Origin: UBA6627 sp965248675
GTDB taxonomy: Bacteria > Chloroflexota > Dehalococcoidia > UBA2979
DNA: 64,000 nt
Assembly: GCA_965248675.1 (NCBI GenBank)
Contig: CBDFJZ010000006.1
Location: forward strand, 434,001-498,000
Direction: 5' to 3'
Notes under the pieces: model-generated
Told to the model about the DNA's origin: nothing
Seen by the model: only the letters and a program-made list of their open reading frames with translations
The model's database searches: none
Made by a program: the position numbers and the translations under genes
In this document: positions 51,575 through 61,444 of the stretch, piece after piece
Layout: each line of letters opens with the position of its first letter
Position numbering within the stretch: position 1 is the first letter of the stretch

Positions 51575-52777
51575 ATGGTAGGCGGACCGCTCGAGGGCAT
51601 CCGGGTGCTCGATTTCTGTCAGTTTCAGCAGGGCCCGTCGGCAACAGTGCTCCTCTCTGACCTTGGGGCTGAGGTCACCAAAGTCGAGCGAACGGTCACC
51701 GGCGACCCGTCCCGCCACGTAGGGGAGCGCCCCGACGGCTTCTCGCAGTACTTCCACACGCACCACCGAGGGAAGCGCAGCATCGCGATCAATCTTCGCG
51801 AACCGGAGGGCCGCGATGTGATCTACGCGCTGGTGCCTCACGTCGATGTGGTGACCGAGAACTTCAAACCCGGGGTGATGGACCGCCTCGGTCTCGGCTA
51901 CGACGAACTCAAGGCGCGCAACGCGAGGCTGGTCTACGCGACCGCGAGCGGCTTTGGCCCGCGCGGGCCGCGCGCGACGGCCACCTCGTGGGCATCGGTC
52001 GCGGGCGCCGCCGGTGGGGGAATGTGGCCGAGAGGCGCCGTGCAAGAGCAGCCGATCCCCCGGGTGGCTGCGCCGGACCCCGATCAGACCGGCGGGATGA
52101 TCTTCGCGTTCGCCATCTCGAGTGCGCTGGTCGCGCGTGAGCGGACCGGCGAGGCGCAGCGGGTGGAGACCTCGTTGTACGGCAGTCAGATCTGGGGACG
52201 GGCTCCGGCCATCAACACCGTGGCTAACGCGAACCCCAGCGGCAATGGCGTACAACCAGCAGGCGGCCAGCCGATCGCCAACATGTTCACACTTCAGGCT
52301 CGGGGCTCCGACGGAACCTGGCTTTTCGTCGGCTACATCACCGACCGCTGGGAGCCGATGTGCCGCGCTCTGGAACGAGCGGATCTCCTCCGCGACCCGC
52401 GTTTCGCGGAGGTGGCGGATCGCAACGCGCACCTACCCGAGCTGCGCGCCGAGGTCAGCACGACGCTCGCCACGCGGCGCGCGGCTGACTGGCCGCCTCG
52501 CTTCGATCGCGAGGAGGTGCCGAGTTCGCTGATCCAGGACTACGCCATGATCGCAGCCGACCCGCAGGCGGCCGCCAACGAGTACGTCGTCGTGGTAGAA
52601 GACGAGCGCTATGGCTCGCTCAAGACGGTGGGATCGCCGGTCCGCGTCAACGGCGTTCAGGGGCAGGTTCGCGGCCTCGGACCTGAGCTTGGACAACATA
52701 CTGACGCAGTCCTGGAGGGACTCGCCTACACCCCGGAGACCATCGCGCGGCTCCGACGCGATGGAGTCGTTGCCTAG
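51575..52777 (+). CDS. CaiB/BaiF family (class III) CoA-transferase
   Basis: The protein has 400 residues. PLEGIRVLDFCQFQQGPSAT, LSDLGAEVTKVERTVTGDPS, DVVTENFKPGVMDRLGLGYD and LVYATASGFGPRG are the family's N-terminal motifs; the catalytic Asp is in PDPDQTGGM. It moves CoA between carboxylic acids. GAGGAGG precedes the ATG. Last gene of the plus-strand catabolic run begun by the SDR at 49.3 kb. Confidence 0.92.
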   Translation: MVGGPLEGIRVLDFCQFQQGPSATVLLSDLGAEVTKVERTVTGDPSRHVGERPDGFSQYFHTHHRGKRSIAINLREPEGRDVIYALVPHVDVVTENFKPGVMDRLGLGYDELKARNARLVYATASGFGPRGPRATATSWASVAGAAGGGMWPRGAVQEQPIPRVAAPDPDQTGGMIFAFAISSALVARERTGEAQRVETSLYGSQIWGRAPAINTVANANPSGNGVQPAGGQPIANMFTLQARGSDGTWLFVGYITDRWEPMCRALERADLLRDPRFAEVADRNAHLPELRAEVSTTLATRRAADWPPRFDREEVPSSLIQDYAMIAADPQAAANEYVVVVEDERYGSLKTVGSPVRVNGVQGQVRGLGPELGQHTDAVLEGLAYTPETIARLRRDGVVA

Positions 52778-53082
52778 CGTCTGCAGCCAGCCAGCGGGGT
52801 GGAGTCACCAGATGCTGCTGTGCGACGGCGATGATCTGGGTGGCCTCACCATCGCACGATCGCAAGTTCGTGTAGACCTCAGTGCCAGCTGTCCAGGGTC
52901 GACCCCGGCCTATCAGCGGACAGCCTTGAAGACGAAACCGAACGTGACTGACGGTCCTTGGTCTCGTCTGAGAACTCGGTCGTGCTCGGCCGCTGAAATC
53001 CGAGCCCGCAGACTCGGCATTCTTGGGGACGACAGGCAACATGGTCACGTGGAGTGAGCACACACGATGGCGGGGAGATTCC
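52778..53082. other. Intergenic stretch without a recognisable gene
   Basis: 305 bp between the CoA-transferase and the phosphodiesterase gene. No conserved frame, repeat or clear promoter seen. Confidence 0.5.
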
Positions 53083-54581
53083 ATGGGTGGCATACGAGTA
53101 CTGTCCGTCGGCTGGGACGGCGCCGACCTCACGACGATCGACTCGCTGATTGCCCGCGGCCAACTCCCAAACCTCGCTTGGCTGCGTGAATCGGGCCTCG
53201 ACGGCCCCCTGGAGGGGCTGCCGGGCCTAGCCGACGATGCCCACTGGAGTTCGTTTGCGACTTCGTGTCCTCCTGACATCCACGGACGGTTCCATCACGA
53301 GCTGCCCGTGGAGCAGAGGTACTACCAAAATAACTTCCCGCGGGATGCGATGAACGTCGCTCCGTTCTGGGAACGCCTCGCTGCGGCCGGGCTCCGCGTG
53401 GCGGTCTTGGACGCCCCCAAGTCTCCACTGGGACGGCATCCGAATCTTCGCGTGGTCGCCGATTGGATGCCGCACGGGGAAGACGGCTCCTCCGCGGTCG
53501 GCACGCCCGCCGGTCTCGTGGATGACATGAACGCCCGGTATGGTCCGCCGCCCCCCTCACCTGTCACCGGGTGATTTCACCCGGAGAAGAGCAGGACATC
53601 GCGTCGACCGTTCGTAGTCGGCTCGAACTCCGCACACTGGCAACGCTCGATTGGCTGGAAGACGAGGACTGGGACTTAGTCCAGGTTGTCTTCGCCGAGA
53701 GCCATTGCATCGGCCACCACTGCTGGCATGTCCACGACCCGTCGCATCCCGAACACAGCGCCGGCCCACGGGAACATCTCGGCGATGTCGTCGAGGATAT
53801 GTACGTTCGTCAGGACGCGGCGCTCGGTCTGCTGATGGCGACCGCCGGACCGGAGGCCGCGGTTATCGTCTTCTCACCGCTGGGGATGGGCCCCAACTAC
53901 AACGGTAATGCGATCGTCCAGCGCGTGCTCGATCGGCTCTCCGGTTGGGGACCGGCCGAGGCGCCGTTCTGGGCCGGGGCCCTCCGAAGGACGCCGCACT
54001 GGGTCCTGCGAAGCCTGCCGTGGCTGGGCCGACGGGCTGGTTCACTAGACCAGTCCCCGTTCCGAAACCTTCCCTACTGGCATCTCCGGCACGACGCCAT
54101 CAGCAGCGCGATCCGGCTGAACGTCGCGGGACGAGACCCGGCCGGGATCATCAACCCCGGGAGCGACTTCGAACATCATCGTGACCTGCTCACGGAGAGC
54201 TTCCGGTCGCTGCGACGGATCCCCACGGAGACGCCCGTCGTCGCCGATGTGGTGGATGTCGCGAAGGCCTTTCCCGGCCCCGCGGGCGACCGGTTCGCCG
54301 ACCTGCTCATCGTGTGGGACACCACAGCCCCGATAGTGGAGGTGACAAGTCCGGCGTTCGGCCGGATCGTCGCGCCGTCCCAACCCATGCGAACCGGCAA
54401 CCACCGCACACCGGGGTGGTCTGTGATCGCCCGGCCCGGCCTGGGTAACGGATCACTCCCTTGCGCTTCGCTCATCGACGTGGGACCCACGATCGCCGAC
54501 CTGCTTGGCGTATCGCTGGACGGGGTCTACGGCCGCTCGTTGCTCGGCCGCGACTCGGGCTCCCTCAAACTGAGGTCGTAA
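53083..54581 (+). pseudogene. Type I phosphodiesterase/alkaline-phosphatase-superfamily protein, frameshifted near 53551
   Basis: The first frame (ATG 53083) has IRVLSVGWDGADLTTIDSLI, the metal Asp strand, and DDAHWSSFATSCPPDIHGRF, where the nucleophile lies. It ends after YGPPPPSPVTG at 53574. One extra C in the run at 53551-53556 joins it to the second frame: ISPGEEQDIASTV, QVVFAESHCIGHHCWHVHDP, TAGPEAAVIVFSPLGMGPN, and the C-terminal GNHRTPGWSVIARPG and LIDVGPTIADLLGVSLDGV. About 500 residues, the family's usual size. GTGA overlap of the two frames mimics coupling, but each half lacks parts of the metal site. Assembly error is likely. Confidence 0.75.
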
Positions 54582-54883
54582 GAGGCGTCGGAGGTTCCAC
54601 ACATCTCGGACGCCTCGTCATTGCGGCAGCCCAGGGATTCTCCGGGTCACGATCAGTCGCTGTCCGGTCGAGTTCGATTCACACCATGGCGAGATAGGGA
54701 GCGGGTGAGGCGACTGTGCTACGTGCCGTCAGTTGACCTGCGACCCGGTGCTCGACTTCTCGTCTCCGCTCTGGCTCGACGCCCTGGTGCATCATCGCGT
54801 CTGGACGAAGCGAGGGTGAGCCGGCTCACGTGTCGAAGCGCGACAGGTCTCCCAGTACCAGATCCGAACAGTGACCCTGACCG

Positions 54884-55030
54884 AGTCGGGTCCGCTACGT
54901 TCGCGAGGACGACTACGATGCCGTTACCCAGCACCTCGGACGCTGCTTCGAGCGCTGGCCTCCTTACGAGATCGACTGCTCGACTCGGGACCACGCTGCC
55001 TGGAAGCTGAAGGCGCGCAGTCGGTGTGAT
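54884..55030 (+). pseudogene. GNAT-like N-terminal fragment
   Basis: One frame reads YVREDDYDAVTQHLGRCFER, WPPYEIDCSTRDHAAWKLKA and then loses pattern. The order acidic-DYDAV, CFERWP, DHxxWK fits the start of a GNAT acetyltransferase. No start codon or ribosome site precedes it and the acetyl-CoA site is missing. The rest of 54582-55072 holds no recognisable gene. Confidence 0.4.
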
Positions 55031-55072
55031 GGCCGGGTCGGCGTACCTACCCCATGCCTGAGCGGAGTGGCG

Positions 55073-55903
55073 TCACCGGGACCGCTGCGCACGCTCGAGG
55101 AAGGCGGCGATGCGACGGTAGTACTCGGCACCGGCCACCCGCGGCACATCGTTGTGCCTTGCTTCGGGGACGATCATCAACTCGGTCTCGCCGGCGAGCG
55201 CAGCGGCGACCGCTCGAGCGCCCGCGACGGGGACGATTTCATCGCGCTCGCCGTGAATGACCAGCGTCGGCGCCATGACGTTCGGCGCTGTAGCCGCCAC
55301 GTCGTATTTCCCGTGGAGGAAGGGCCGGACCGGCAGCCACGGGTAGACCTGCCGCGCGAGCCAGTTCAGCGATGGGAACGGCGCCTCGATCACGAGCGCG
55401 AGCGGCGGCTGCCGCGACGCGAGGTGGACGGCAACAGCGCTACCGATCGACCGGCCGAAGTAGACGATTTTCCCAGGATCGACATCCGGACGCGACCGCA
55501 GGTGCTCGAGCGCTGCGTCCGCGTCGCGGTAAATCCCGTCCTCGGACGGCCGCCCTTGGCTTCGCCCGTAGCCGCGGTAGCTCACGATGAAGATGGACGC
55601 GCCCACCGCGTCGTGTAGCTCGCGGATGAGGTGGACGCGGTCCCCGATGCTCCCGGCGTTCCCGTGGAACCAGAGCCAGGTGGTCGGCCCGGAACCGGGC
55701 ACGAACCAGCCGTGGATGGGGACCCGGTCAGCGGTGACAAGGGGGACCTCTTCGTAAGCGAGGCCGACGTCGGCCGGCGTCGCGCGCACGTCGCTGGACG
55801 GGAAATAGATGAACGGGCACTCGACGATGCCCGTCAGAAGGTTGACCACGAGGACCGCGCCAATCGCCGCAACTGCGGCGAAGGTCGCGAGCACGAGGAG
55901 CAT
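55073..55903 (-). CDS. Membrane-anchored alpha/beta hydrolase (BEM46/ABHD13-like)
   Basis: The protein has 276 residues from ATG 55903, with TTGAGG upstream; the frame extends further but that part is low-complexity. An N-terminal helix (LLVLATFAAVAAIGAVLVVN) anchors it. LWFHGNAGSIGDRVHLIREL is the HGN oxyanion region, IVYFGRSIGSAVAVHLA the nucleophile elbow (GRSIGS), PTLVIHGERDEIVPVAGA the Asp strand and ARHNDVP the His. The substrate is unknown. Confidence 0.88.
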   Translation of the reverse strand: MLLVLATFAAVAAIGAVLVVNLLTGIVECPFIYFPSSDVRATPADVGLAYEEVPLVTADRVPIHGWFVPGSGPTTWLWFHGNAGSIGDRVHLIRELHDAVGASIFIVSYRGYGRSQGRPSEDGIYRDADAALEHLRSRPDVDPGKIVYFGRSIGSAVAVHLASRQPPLALVIEAPFPSLNWLARQVYPWLPVRPFLHGKYDVAATAPNVMAPTLVIHGERDEIVPVAGARAVAAALAGETELMIVPEARHNDVPRVAGAEYYRRIAAFLERAQRSR

Positions 55904-56549
55904 GCGTTGAGACCTCAACACCCGTGGGCTGGCTGGCCAGCGGAGGCGCGGAGCGGGGCTCGCCGGGGAGGGCCCGCCCGCGCGCTCAACGCGCACTCAG
56001 GGCCCAACGGCGCGGTGACGTCCGCCGTTCGCGACTCACCGATCTGAGTGGATGTAGTTGCCGCATCTGCTCTCAGGAACACAGCACTCGCTGACCCACC
56101 GGGACCAGGGTGGTTCAGCCTCGAACAATACGCCGGGACGGGCAACGAGACGTCGCTGAGGATTGCGCCGGAGGACGACCCGACACGATCTGTTGCGAAT
56201 GTTGTTCACGACACATCGTCTTGCGGTCGCGGGATATCTCCGAGCCCTGGGCCCGATAGGCGGTCCAGCTGCTCCCCAACCCGGCCGGCGCATGTCTCGC
56301 TTCCGGGTCACCGGTAGCGAAGGTTCCACGATCCCCAGGGCCTCAGCTCGCCGCTGGAACTCACCGGGGACGTAAGCGTAGCGTCGCGGAGCGATTGGCT
56401 CGTCCTGTCCGGTGTTGCTGGGCCTCGTCCAGACCGCCATCGGTTCGGGCAGACTTCGCAGCGCCCGCATGCTCAGCGCCTCGCTGTGGCCGTGCGAGGG
56501 CTGACCAGCCCCGTCATACTGTCACCGCTGGGTACGGCGGAGGGACACC
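55904..56549. other. Intergenic stretch without a supported gene
   Basis: 646 bp between divergent genes. A minus-strand frame near 56280-56390 gives RRYAYVPGEFQRRAEALGIV, which is protein-like, but its surroundings are not and I cannot name a family. No repeat or RNA signal seen. Confidence 0.4.
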
Positions 56550-57650
56550 ATGGACGAGCGGCGCGGCGAGGAGACGATTCACTTCGGCTGGTTCATTCCC
56601 ACCTCGGGCGACGGGGAGGGGTTCGGGATCGCCGAGGGGCGGATCCCGCCGGGGATGGATCTGTTCATGGACGTGGCCGAGGCGGCGGAAGACGCGGGGT
56701 TCGAGTTCGCGCTCGTGCCGGTGGAGGTGGGCTGCTGGGAGGCGTGGATCGTCTGCTCGATGATCGCGGCGCGGACCAAGCGGCTGCGTCCGTTGGTGGC
56801 GGCACGGCCCGGATACGTCGTCCCGACGATGATGGCGAAGATGGTCACGACGTTCGACCAGCTCACGGGCGGGCGGGTGTACGTGAACCTGATCGCGGGG
56901 CCGGGCGGCGCCCAACAGGCGATGGACGGCATCACCTTCGATCACGACGAGCGCTACGCGGTGATGGACGAGACGGTCGAGATCATGAAGCGGGTCTGGA
57001 CCGAGACGGAGCCGGTCACCTACCACGGCGCGCACTTCGACATCGAGGACGCGGTCGTGTTGCCTCGGCCGTTTCAGCAGCCGCACCCCCCGTTCTACAT
57101 CGGTGGCGAGTCCGATGCGGCGCGCGAGGTGGGGGCGAAGCAGGCGGACGTGTTCCTGTTCTGGGGCGACACGGTGGAGCGGACGGCGGCGAAGATCGAA
57201 GAGATCCGCGCGCGAGCCGCGGCATACGGCCGCGCCGACCAGCTCCGGTTCGGGATGCGGCTGCAGGTGGTGGTGCGCGAGCACGAGGACGAGGCGTGGG
57301 CGGCGGCGGATGCGCTGATCGCGAACGCCTCGGACGCGGCACGGGCTCGCCGAGAGCACATGTGGGAGCAGTCCGAGGCGAACGATCGGATGTGGGAGCT
57401 GACGAAGGTGGAGGACTATCGCATCGCCCCCCACCTCTGGAGCGGGCTGAGCACGGTGCGGCCGGGGGCCGGCGTGGCGATGGTGGGCAATCCGCAGCAG
57501 ATCGCGGAGACGCTGGAGCAGTTCATCGAGATCGGCTGCACGGAGTTCTGCCTGTCCGGCAGCCCGCACGCGCGGGAGGCGACGCGGTTCGGGGAGCTGG
57601 TGATGCCCTACTTCGCATCGCGACGGTCGCCGGAGCTCGTAACCGCCTGA
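56550..57650 (+). CDS. LLM-class flavin-dependent monooxygenase (SsuD-like)
   Basis: The protein has 366 residues. TIHFGWFIPTSGDGEGFG opens the barrel; EAAEDAGFEFALVPVE, RPGYVVPTMMAKMVTTFDQL, GGRVYVNLIAGPGG and DHDERYAVMDETVEIMKRVW are typical of alkanesulfonate monooxygenase relatives that use FMNH2. PHPPFYIGGESDAAREVGAK binds the flavin phosphate. A flavin reductase partner would be needed; none is adjacent. GGAGGGACACC precedes the ATG. Confidence 0.9.
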   Translation: MDERRGEETIHFGWFIPTSGDGEGFGIAEGRIPPGMDLFMDVAEAAEDAGFEFALVPVEVGCWEAWIVCSMIAARTKRLRPLVAARPGYVVPTMMAKMVTTFDQLTGGRVYVNLIAGPGGAQQAMDGITFDHDERYAVMDETVEIMKRVWTETEPVTYHGAHFDIEDAVVLPRPFQQPHPPFYIGGESDAAREVGAKQADVFLFWGDTVERTAAKIEEIRARAAAYGRADQLRFGMRLQVVVREHEDEAWAAADALIANASDAARARREHMWEQSEANDRMWELTKVEDYRIAPHLWSGLSTVRPGAGVAMVGNPQQIAETLEQFIEIGCTEFCLSGSPHAREATRFGELVMPYFASRRSPELVTA

Positions 57651-57769
57651 CGTTGCCATTCAGCGCGGCAACGCCTGCGGACACCGGTCGCGACCAGCCC
57701 TCGCCTTCCTGATCATGTGCGTCATGCTCCGCTTCGGCGGAGTAGGATGCGGCCGGGGAGGTTCGGGAC

Positions 57770-59155
57770 ATGACGACCATGGCGGTTGAAGCGAGAACCG
57801 ACGCGGCGCTGCTCGCCCATCTCTTTCGACGGGCGGGCTTCGGAGCGACGCGAGCGCAGGTCGAGCGGCTCAGCGAGTGCGGATACGAGGAGACCGTCGA
57901 GTTCCTGTTGAACCCCACGTCCGAGGCCGGCGTGTCTGACGATCTGATCGCCCGATACCTGGGCGGTGAGTCGCCCCACGCCTACCTGGCGAAGTGGCTG
58001 TTCCGAATGATCAACTCGGAATGCCAGCTGCAGGAGAAGATGGCGCTGTTCTGGCACCATGTCTTCGCGACCGGCCTGGTCAAGAACGAGCACGTGCTGG
58101 CGTCCTCGAACCAGATCGAGATGTTTCGGCGCAACGGGCTGGCCGACATGCGGACGATCCTCCTCGACCTCTCGCGTGATCCCGCGATGATTTTCTGGCT
58201 GGACAACAACGAGAATCACAACGGCGAGCCGAACGAGAACTATGGTCGCGAGCTGCTGGAGCTCTTTTCGCTGGGCGTTGGCAACTACAGCGAGATCGAC
58301 ATCAAGAACACCGCCCGAGCGTTCACCGGCTGGACGTTCACGCAGCCGCCGCCGCTCTATCCGCACGGCTACTACTCGGCCAAGTTCCGCTTCGACCCCG
58401 ACGATCACGACGATGGCGAGAAGACGTTCCTCGGCCACACGGGCAACCTGGACGGCGTCGATGTGATCGACATCATCGTCCAGCAGCCAGCTTGCGCCCG
58501 ATTCATCTCGCGTCATCTCTACAACTTCTTCGTGGCGGACGAACCGCAGGTGCCGACGTGGAACGATCTGCCGCCACGAGACCCGGATCTGATCGATGCG
58601 ATGTGCCAGGCATTCCTTGATTCGGACGGCGAGATCAAAGCCGTGCTGCGGGTGATGCTCAATTCCGACTCCTTCAAGGAGGCTCGCTTCAAGAAGGTGA
58701 AGAGCCCGATCGAGCTCGTCGTCGGCGTCCTGAAGATGACCGGCGACCACGATCACTTCCGGCCGGGCCTCGCGAAGTACGCGCAGTCGACCACGATCAC
58801 GATGGGCCAGAAGCTGCTCGATCCGCCGACGGTCGAGGGCTGGCACACCGGTAAGGAGTGGATCGACGGCGGCAACCTCACCGAGCGCGTCAATTTCGCG
58901 GTCGATGAAATCGGCGACGGCTCATCGCCGGGCATCCAGCGGATCGTTGACCGCGTCGTCGCGGGCGGCTCGCTCACCACGTCCGACTCGTTCGTCGATG
59001 GCACGCTCGACGCGATTGGGCCGATCGACGTCCAGGGGTCGATTCGGGAATCACTCGTCAAGTTCGCCGCGGAGTCGGAGGGTGACGACGATCGGTCCCG
59101 AGTCGTCCGGATGCTCCGGCTGATCGTCGCAACACCCGATTATCAGTTCGCGTAG
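57770..59155 (+). CDS. DUF1800 domain protein
   Basis: The protein has 461 residues. AHLFRRAGFGATRAQVERL is the DUF1800 start. MALFWHHVFATGLVKNEHV and NENHNGEPNENYGRELLELF plus SLGVGNYSEIDIKNTARAFT are the family's most conserved segments. LDPPTVEGWHTGKEWI lies near the end. The biochemical role is unknown. No signal peptide is seen, so it is probably cytoplasmic. It is followed 29 bp later by a DUF1501 gene, the usual partner. Confidence 0.92.
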   Translation: MTTMAVEARTDAALLAHLFRRAGFGATRAQVERLSECGYEETVEFLLNPTSEAGVSDDLIARYLGGESPHAYLAKWLFRMINSECQLQEKMALFWHHVFATGLVKNEHVLASSNQIEMFRRNGLADMRTILLDLSRDPAMIFWLDNNENHNGEPNENYGRELLELFSLGVGNYSEIDIKNTARAFTGWTFTQPPPLYPHGYYSAKFRFDPDDHDDGEKTFLGHTGNLDGVDVIDIIVQQPACARFISRHLYNFFVADEPQVPTWNDLPPRDPDLIDAMCQAFLDSDGEIKAVLRVMLNSDSFKEARFKKVKSPIELVVGVLKMTGDHDHFRPGLAKYAQSTTITMGQKLLDPPTVEGWHTGKEWIDGGNLTERVNFAVDEIGDGSSPGIQRIVDRVVAGGSLTTSDSFVDGTLDAIGPIDVQGSIRESLVKFAAESEGDDDRSRVVRMLRLIVATPDYQFA

Positions 59156-59184
59156 ATTCACGCCGCGCGAGGGAGGCGTCTCCG

Positions 59185-60342
59185 ATGACTAACAATGGCA
59201 GCAACGGACCCGGCGGCAACGATCCGGTGATGGTCGTCGTGCAGCTCACCGGCGGCAACGACTTCATGAACACGCTGGTCCCGTACACCTCGGGGCTGTA
59301 CTACGACTCGCGAAAGACCGTTCGGATCGACGAAGACCGCGTGCTGCGGATGAACGACGAGCTGGGCTTCCATCCGGCGGCGGCGGCGCTGAAGGAGCTC
59401 TTCGACGACGACGACGTGGCGATCGTGCAGGGGATCGGCTACGAAAAGTCGAACCGGTCGCACTTCCGTGCGATGGACATCATGCACACGGCTGAGCCGC
59501 TGAAGATATCAACCGAGGGCTGGCTGGCACGGGCGATCAAGGAGCTCGACCCGGATGGTGAGAACGTGCTGACCGGCGTCAGCTTCGGGCGCGGCCTCCC
59601 CCGCGCAATGGCCGCGCCCGGGGTGCGAGTGACCTCGGTTGGCGACCTCGACAGCTACGGGCTGATGACGTCAGTCGAGATCGAGGAGCACCGTGCCGAG
59701 GAACTCGACATCTTCCGCCGCTTCTACACGCCGGCGATCGGTACCGACGCGACGATGAGCTACCTGAAACAGACCGGCGACGACGTGCTGTCGGGGATCG
59801 GCCAGTTGCAGACGGTGCCAGGCAAGTACGAGTCCACGGTCGAGTACGCCGACAACCCGATCGCGAGGAGCCTGCGCGACGTCGCGCGGACGCACATCGC
59901 CGGCCTCGGAACGCGCATCTTCTACGTGCAGCATCCCGGCTACGACCACCACGCGGTCGAGATGCCGGCTCACGAACGGCTGCTGACGGAGCTGTCCGGC
60001 GCGCTGCGGGACTTCATGGCCGACCTGCGCGATCACGACGCGGCCGAGGAGGTCGTGGTCTACGTCTTCACGGAGTTCGGCCGCCGGGTTCAGGACAACG
60101 GCAGCGGCACCGATCACGGCTCAGGCGGAGGGGCGTTCATCATCGGCGAACGTGTCGAGGGTGGCCTGTACGCCGAGTACCCGTCACTCGATCCCGCAAC
60201 CTTCGCGAACGGCGAAGACCTGGCGCACACGATCGACTTCCGAGGGATCTACGCGACGCTGCTCGAGCAGTGGATGAGCGTCGACGCGGTCGACATCGTC
60301 GGCGGCCAATACGAGCAGTTGCAGCCGTTCAAGGTTGCGTAG
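59185..60342 (+). CDS. DUF1501 domain protein (sulfatase-like fold)
   Basis: The protein has 385 residues. VMVVVQLTGGNDFMNTLVPY opens the domain; LGFHPAAAALKELFDD, GIGYEKSNRSHFRAMDIMH and VYVFTEFGRRVQDNGSGTDH GSGG are its core motifs. Homologues often start with a Tat signal, absent here: the protein opens with MTNNGSNGPGG, so export by Tat is not predicted. The family is distantly related to alkaline phosphatase/sulfatase folds; the reaction is unknown. It is second in a cassette with DUF1800 and NHL proteins. Confidence 0.92.
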   Translation: MTNNGSNGPGGNDPVMVVVQLTGGNDFMNTLVPYTSGLYYDSRKTVRIDEDRVLRMNDELGFHPAAAALKELFDDDDVAIVQGIGYEKSNRSHFRAMDIMHTAEPLKISTEGWLARAIKELDPDGENVLTGVSFGRGLPRAMAAPGVRVTSVGDLDSYGLMTSVEIEEHRAEELDIFRRFYTPAIGTDATMSYLKQTGDDVLSGIGQLQTVPGKYESTVEYADNPIARSLRDVARTHIAGLGTRIFYVQHPGYDHHAVEMPAHERLLTELSGALRDFMADLRDHDAAEEVVVYVFTEFGRRVQDNGSGTDHGSGGGAFIIGERVEGGLYAEYPSLDPATFANGEDLAHTIDFRGIYATLLEQWMSVDAVDIVGGQYEQLQPFKVA

Positions 60343-60408
60343 GCTCGATTCGCCTCGGAGAGGCCAGACGGCGACGCACATCGCGCCCGCACACGTGGGG
60401 AGACTCTG

Positions 60409-61422
60409 ATGGGCCGACCGTACGGATTGCTACGAGCTGGGTTCCCGTACCTCAAGTCGCTGGGCATGCGGCGGATCACCAACTTTCCGGTGGATCTGGC
60501 GCTGGGCGCTGAAGGACGGATGTACATCCTCGGCCGCCAGGAGGGCTTCGCGCAGGTCCGGAAGTATTCGTTCGACGATGAGGATCGCGGGAACTTCGGC
60601 GAGGTCGGTGACGAGGAAGGCAAGCTCCAATGGCCGGTGTCGATCATCGCCGACGCCAAGGAGAACTTGTACATCTCAGACGAGGCGCTGGATCGGATCT
60701 CGGCGTTCGACAGCGACGGCGAGTTCCTGTCCTGCTTTGGCGAGTCCGGCAGCGGTGACGGCCAGCTGAACCGCCCAACGGGGCTGGTCTTCGACGCGGA
60801 AGAGAACATCTACGTGGTCGACTCGATGAACCATCGCGTGCAGAAGTTCACAAAAGACGGGCAGTTCATCCTCGGTTGGGGCGGCGAGGGGGACGGCGAA
60901 GGCCAGTTCGATAGTCCGTGGGGCATCACGGTCGACGACGCCGGCGACGTGTACGTGGCGGACTGGCGTAACGACCGCGTCCAGAAGTTCACCGCGAACG
61001 GCGAGTTCATCCTGGCATTCGGCCAGTCCGGGAGCGGCGACGGGGAGTTTGATCGACCGACCGACGTGGCAGTCGACTCCGACGGCGACATCTACGTGTG
61101 CGACCGCGGTAACGATCGCGTCCAGCTCTTCAACGCGGAGGCGCGGTACGTCGACAAATTCGTCGGCGCGGCGACGCTGTCGAAGATCGGTCGCGAATAC
61201 ATGATGACGAACGCCAGTCCGAACCGGATCAGAGACATGGCGGTCCTGGAACCCCAGAAGCTGCTGCGCCAGCCGCGGTCAATCGCGGTTGACGGCGAGG
61301 GTCACCTGTTCATCGCGGATACGGGCTCGTACCGAATCCAGGTCTACCAGAAGGAAGTGATCCACCTGGAACCGCACCAGTTCGCGCCCTCGATGAGGTC
61401 GGTGACGCTCCACCAGGAGTAG
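60409..61422 (+). CDS. NHL-repeat beta-propeller protein
   Basis: The protein has 337 residues and about six NHL repeats: GRPTGLVFDAEENIYVVDSM-type blades at about 78-120, 121-165, 168-212 and 215-258, each ending NHRVQKF, NDRVQKF or NDRVQLF, with a last blade RSIAVDGEGHLFIADTGSYR near 285-305. There is no signal peptide. NHL propellers bind proteins, RNA or small ligands. It is third in line after DUF1800 and DUF1501 (66-bp gap) and absent from most such pairs that I know of. Confidence 0.88.
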   Translation: MGRPYGLLRAGFPYLKSLGMRRITNFPVDLALGAEGRMYILGRQEGFAQVRKYSFDDEDRGNFGEVGDEEGKLQWPVSIIADAKENLYISDEALDRISAFDSDGEFLSCFGESGSGDGQLNRPTGLVFDAEENIYVVDSMNHRVQKFTKDGQFILGWGGEGDGEGQFDSPWGITVDDAGDVYVADWRNDRVQKFTANGEFILAFGQSGSGDGEFDRPTDVAVDSDGDIYVCDRGNDRVQLFNAEARYVDKFVGAATLSKIGREYMMTNASPNRIRDMAVLEPQKLLRQPRSIAVDGEGHLFIADTGSYRIQVYQKEVIHLEPHQFAPSMRSVTLHQE

Positions 61423-61444
61423 GGACCGCGGCAGCCTGTCGCCG

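Noticed and set aside
56036..56470. 144-codon minus-strand open frame
   Set aside because: Only about 30 residues look protein-like; no ribosome site, domain or neighbour support.
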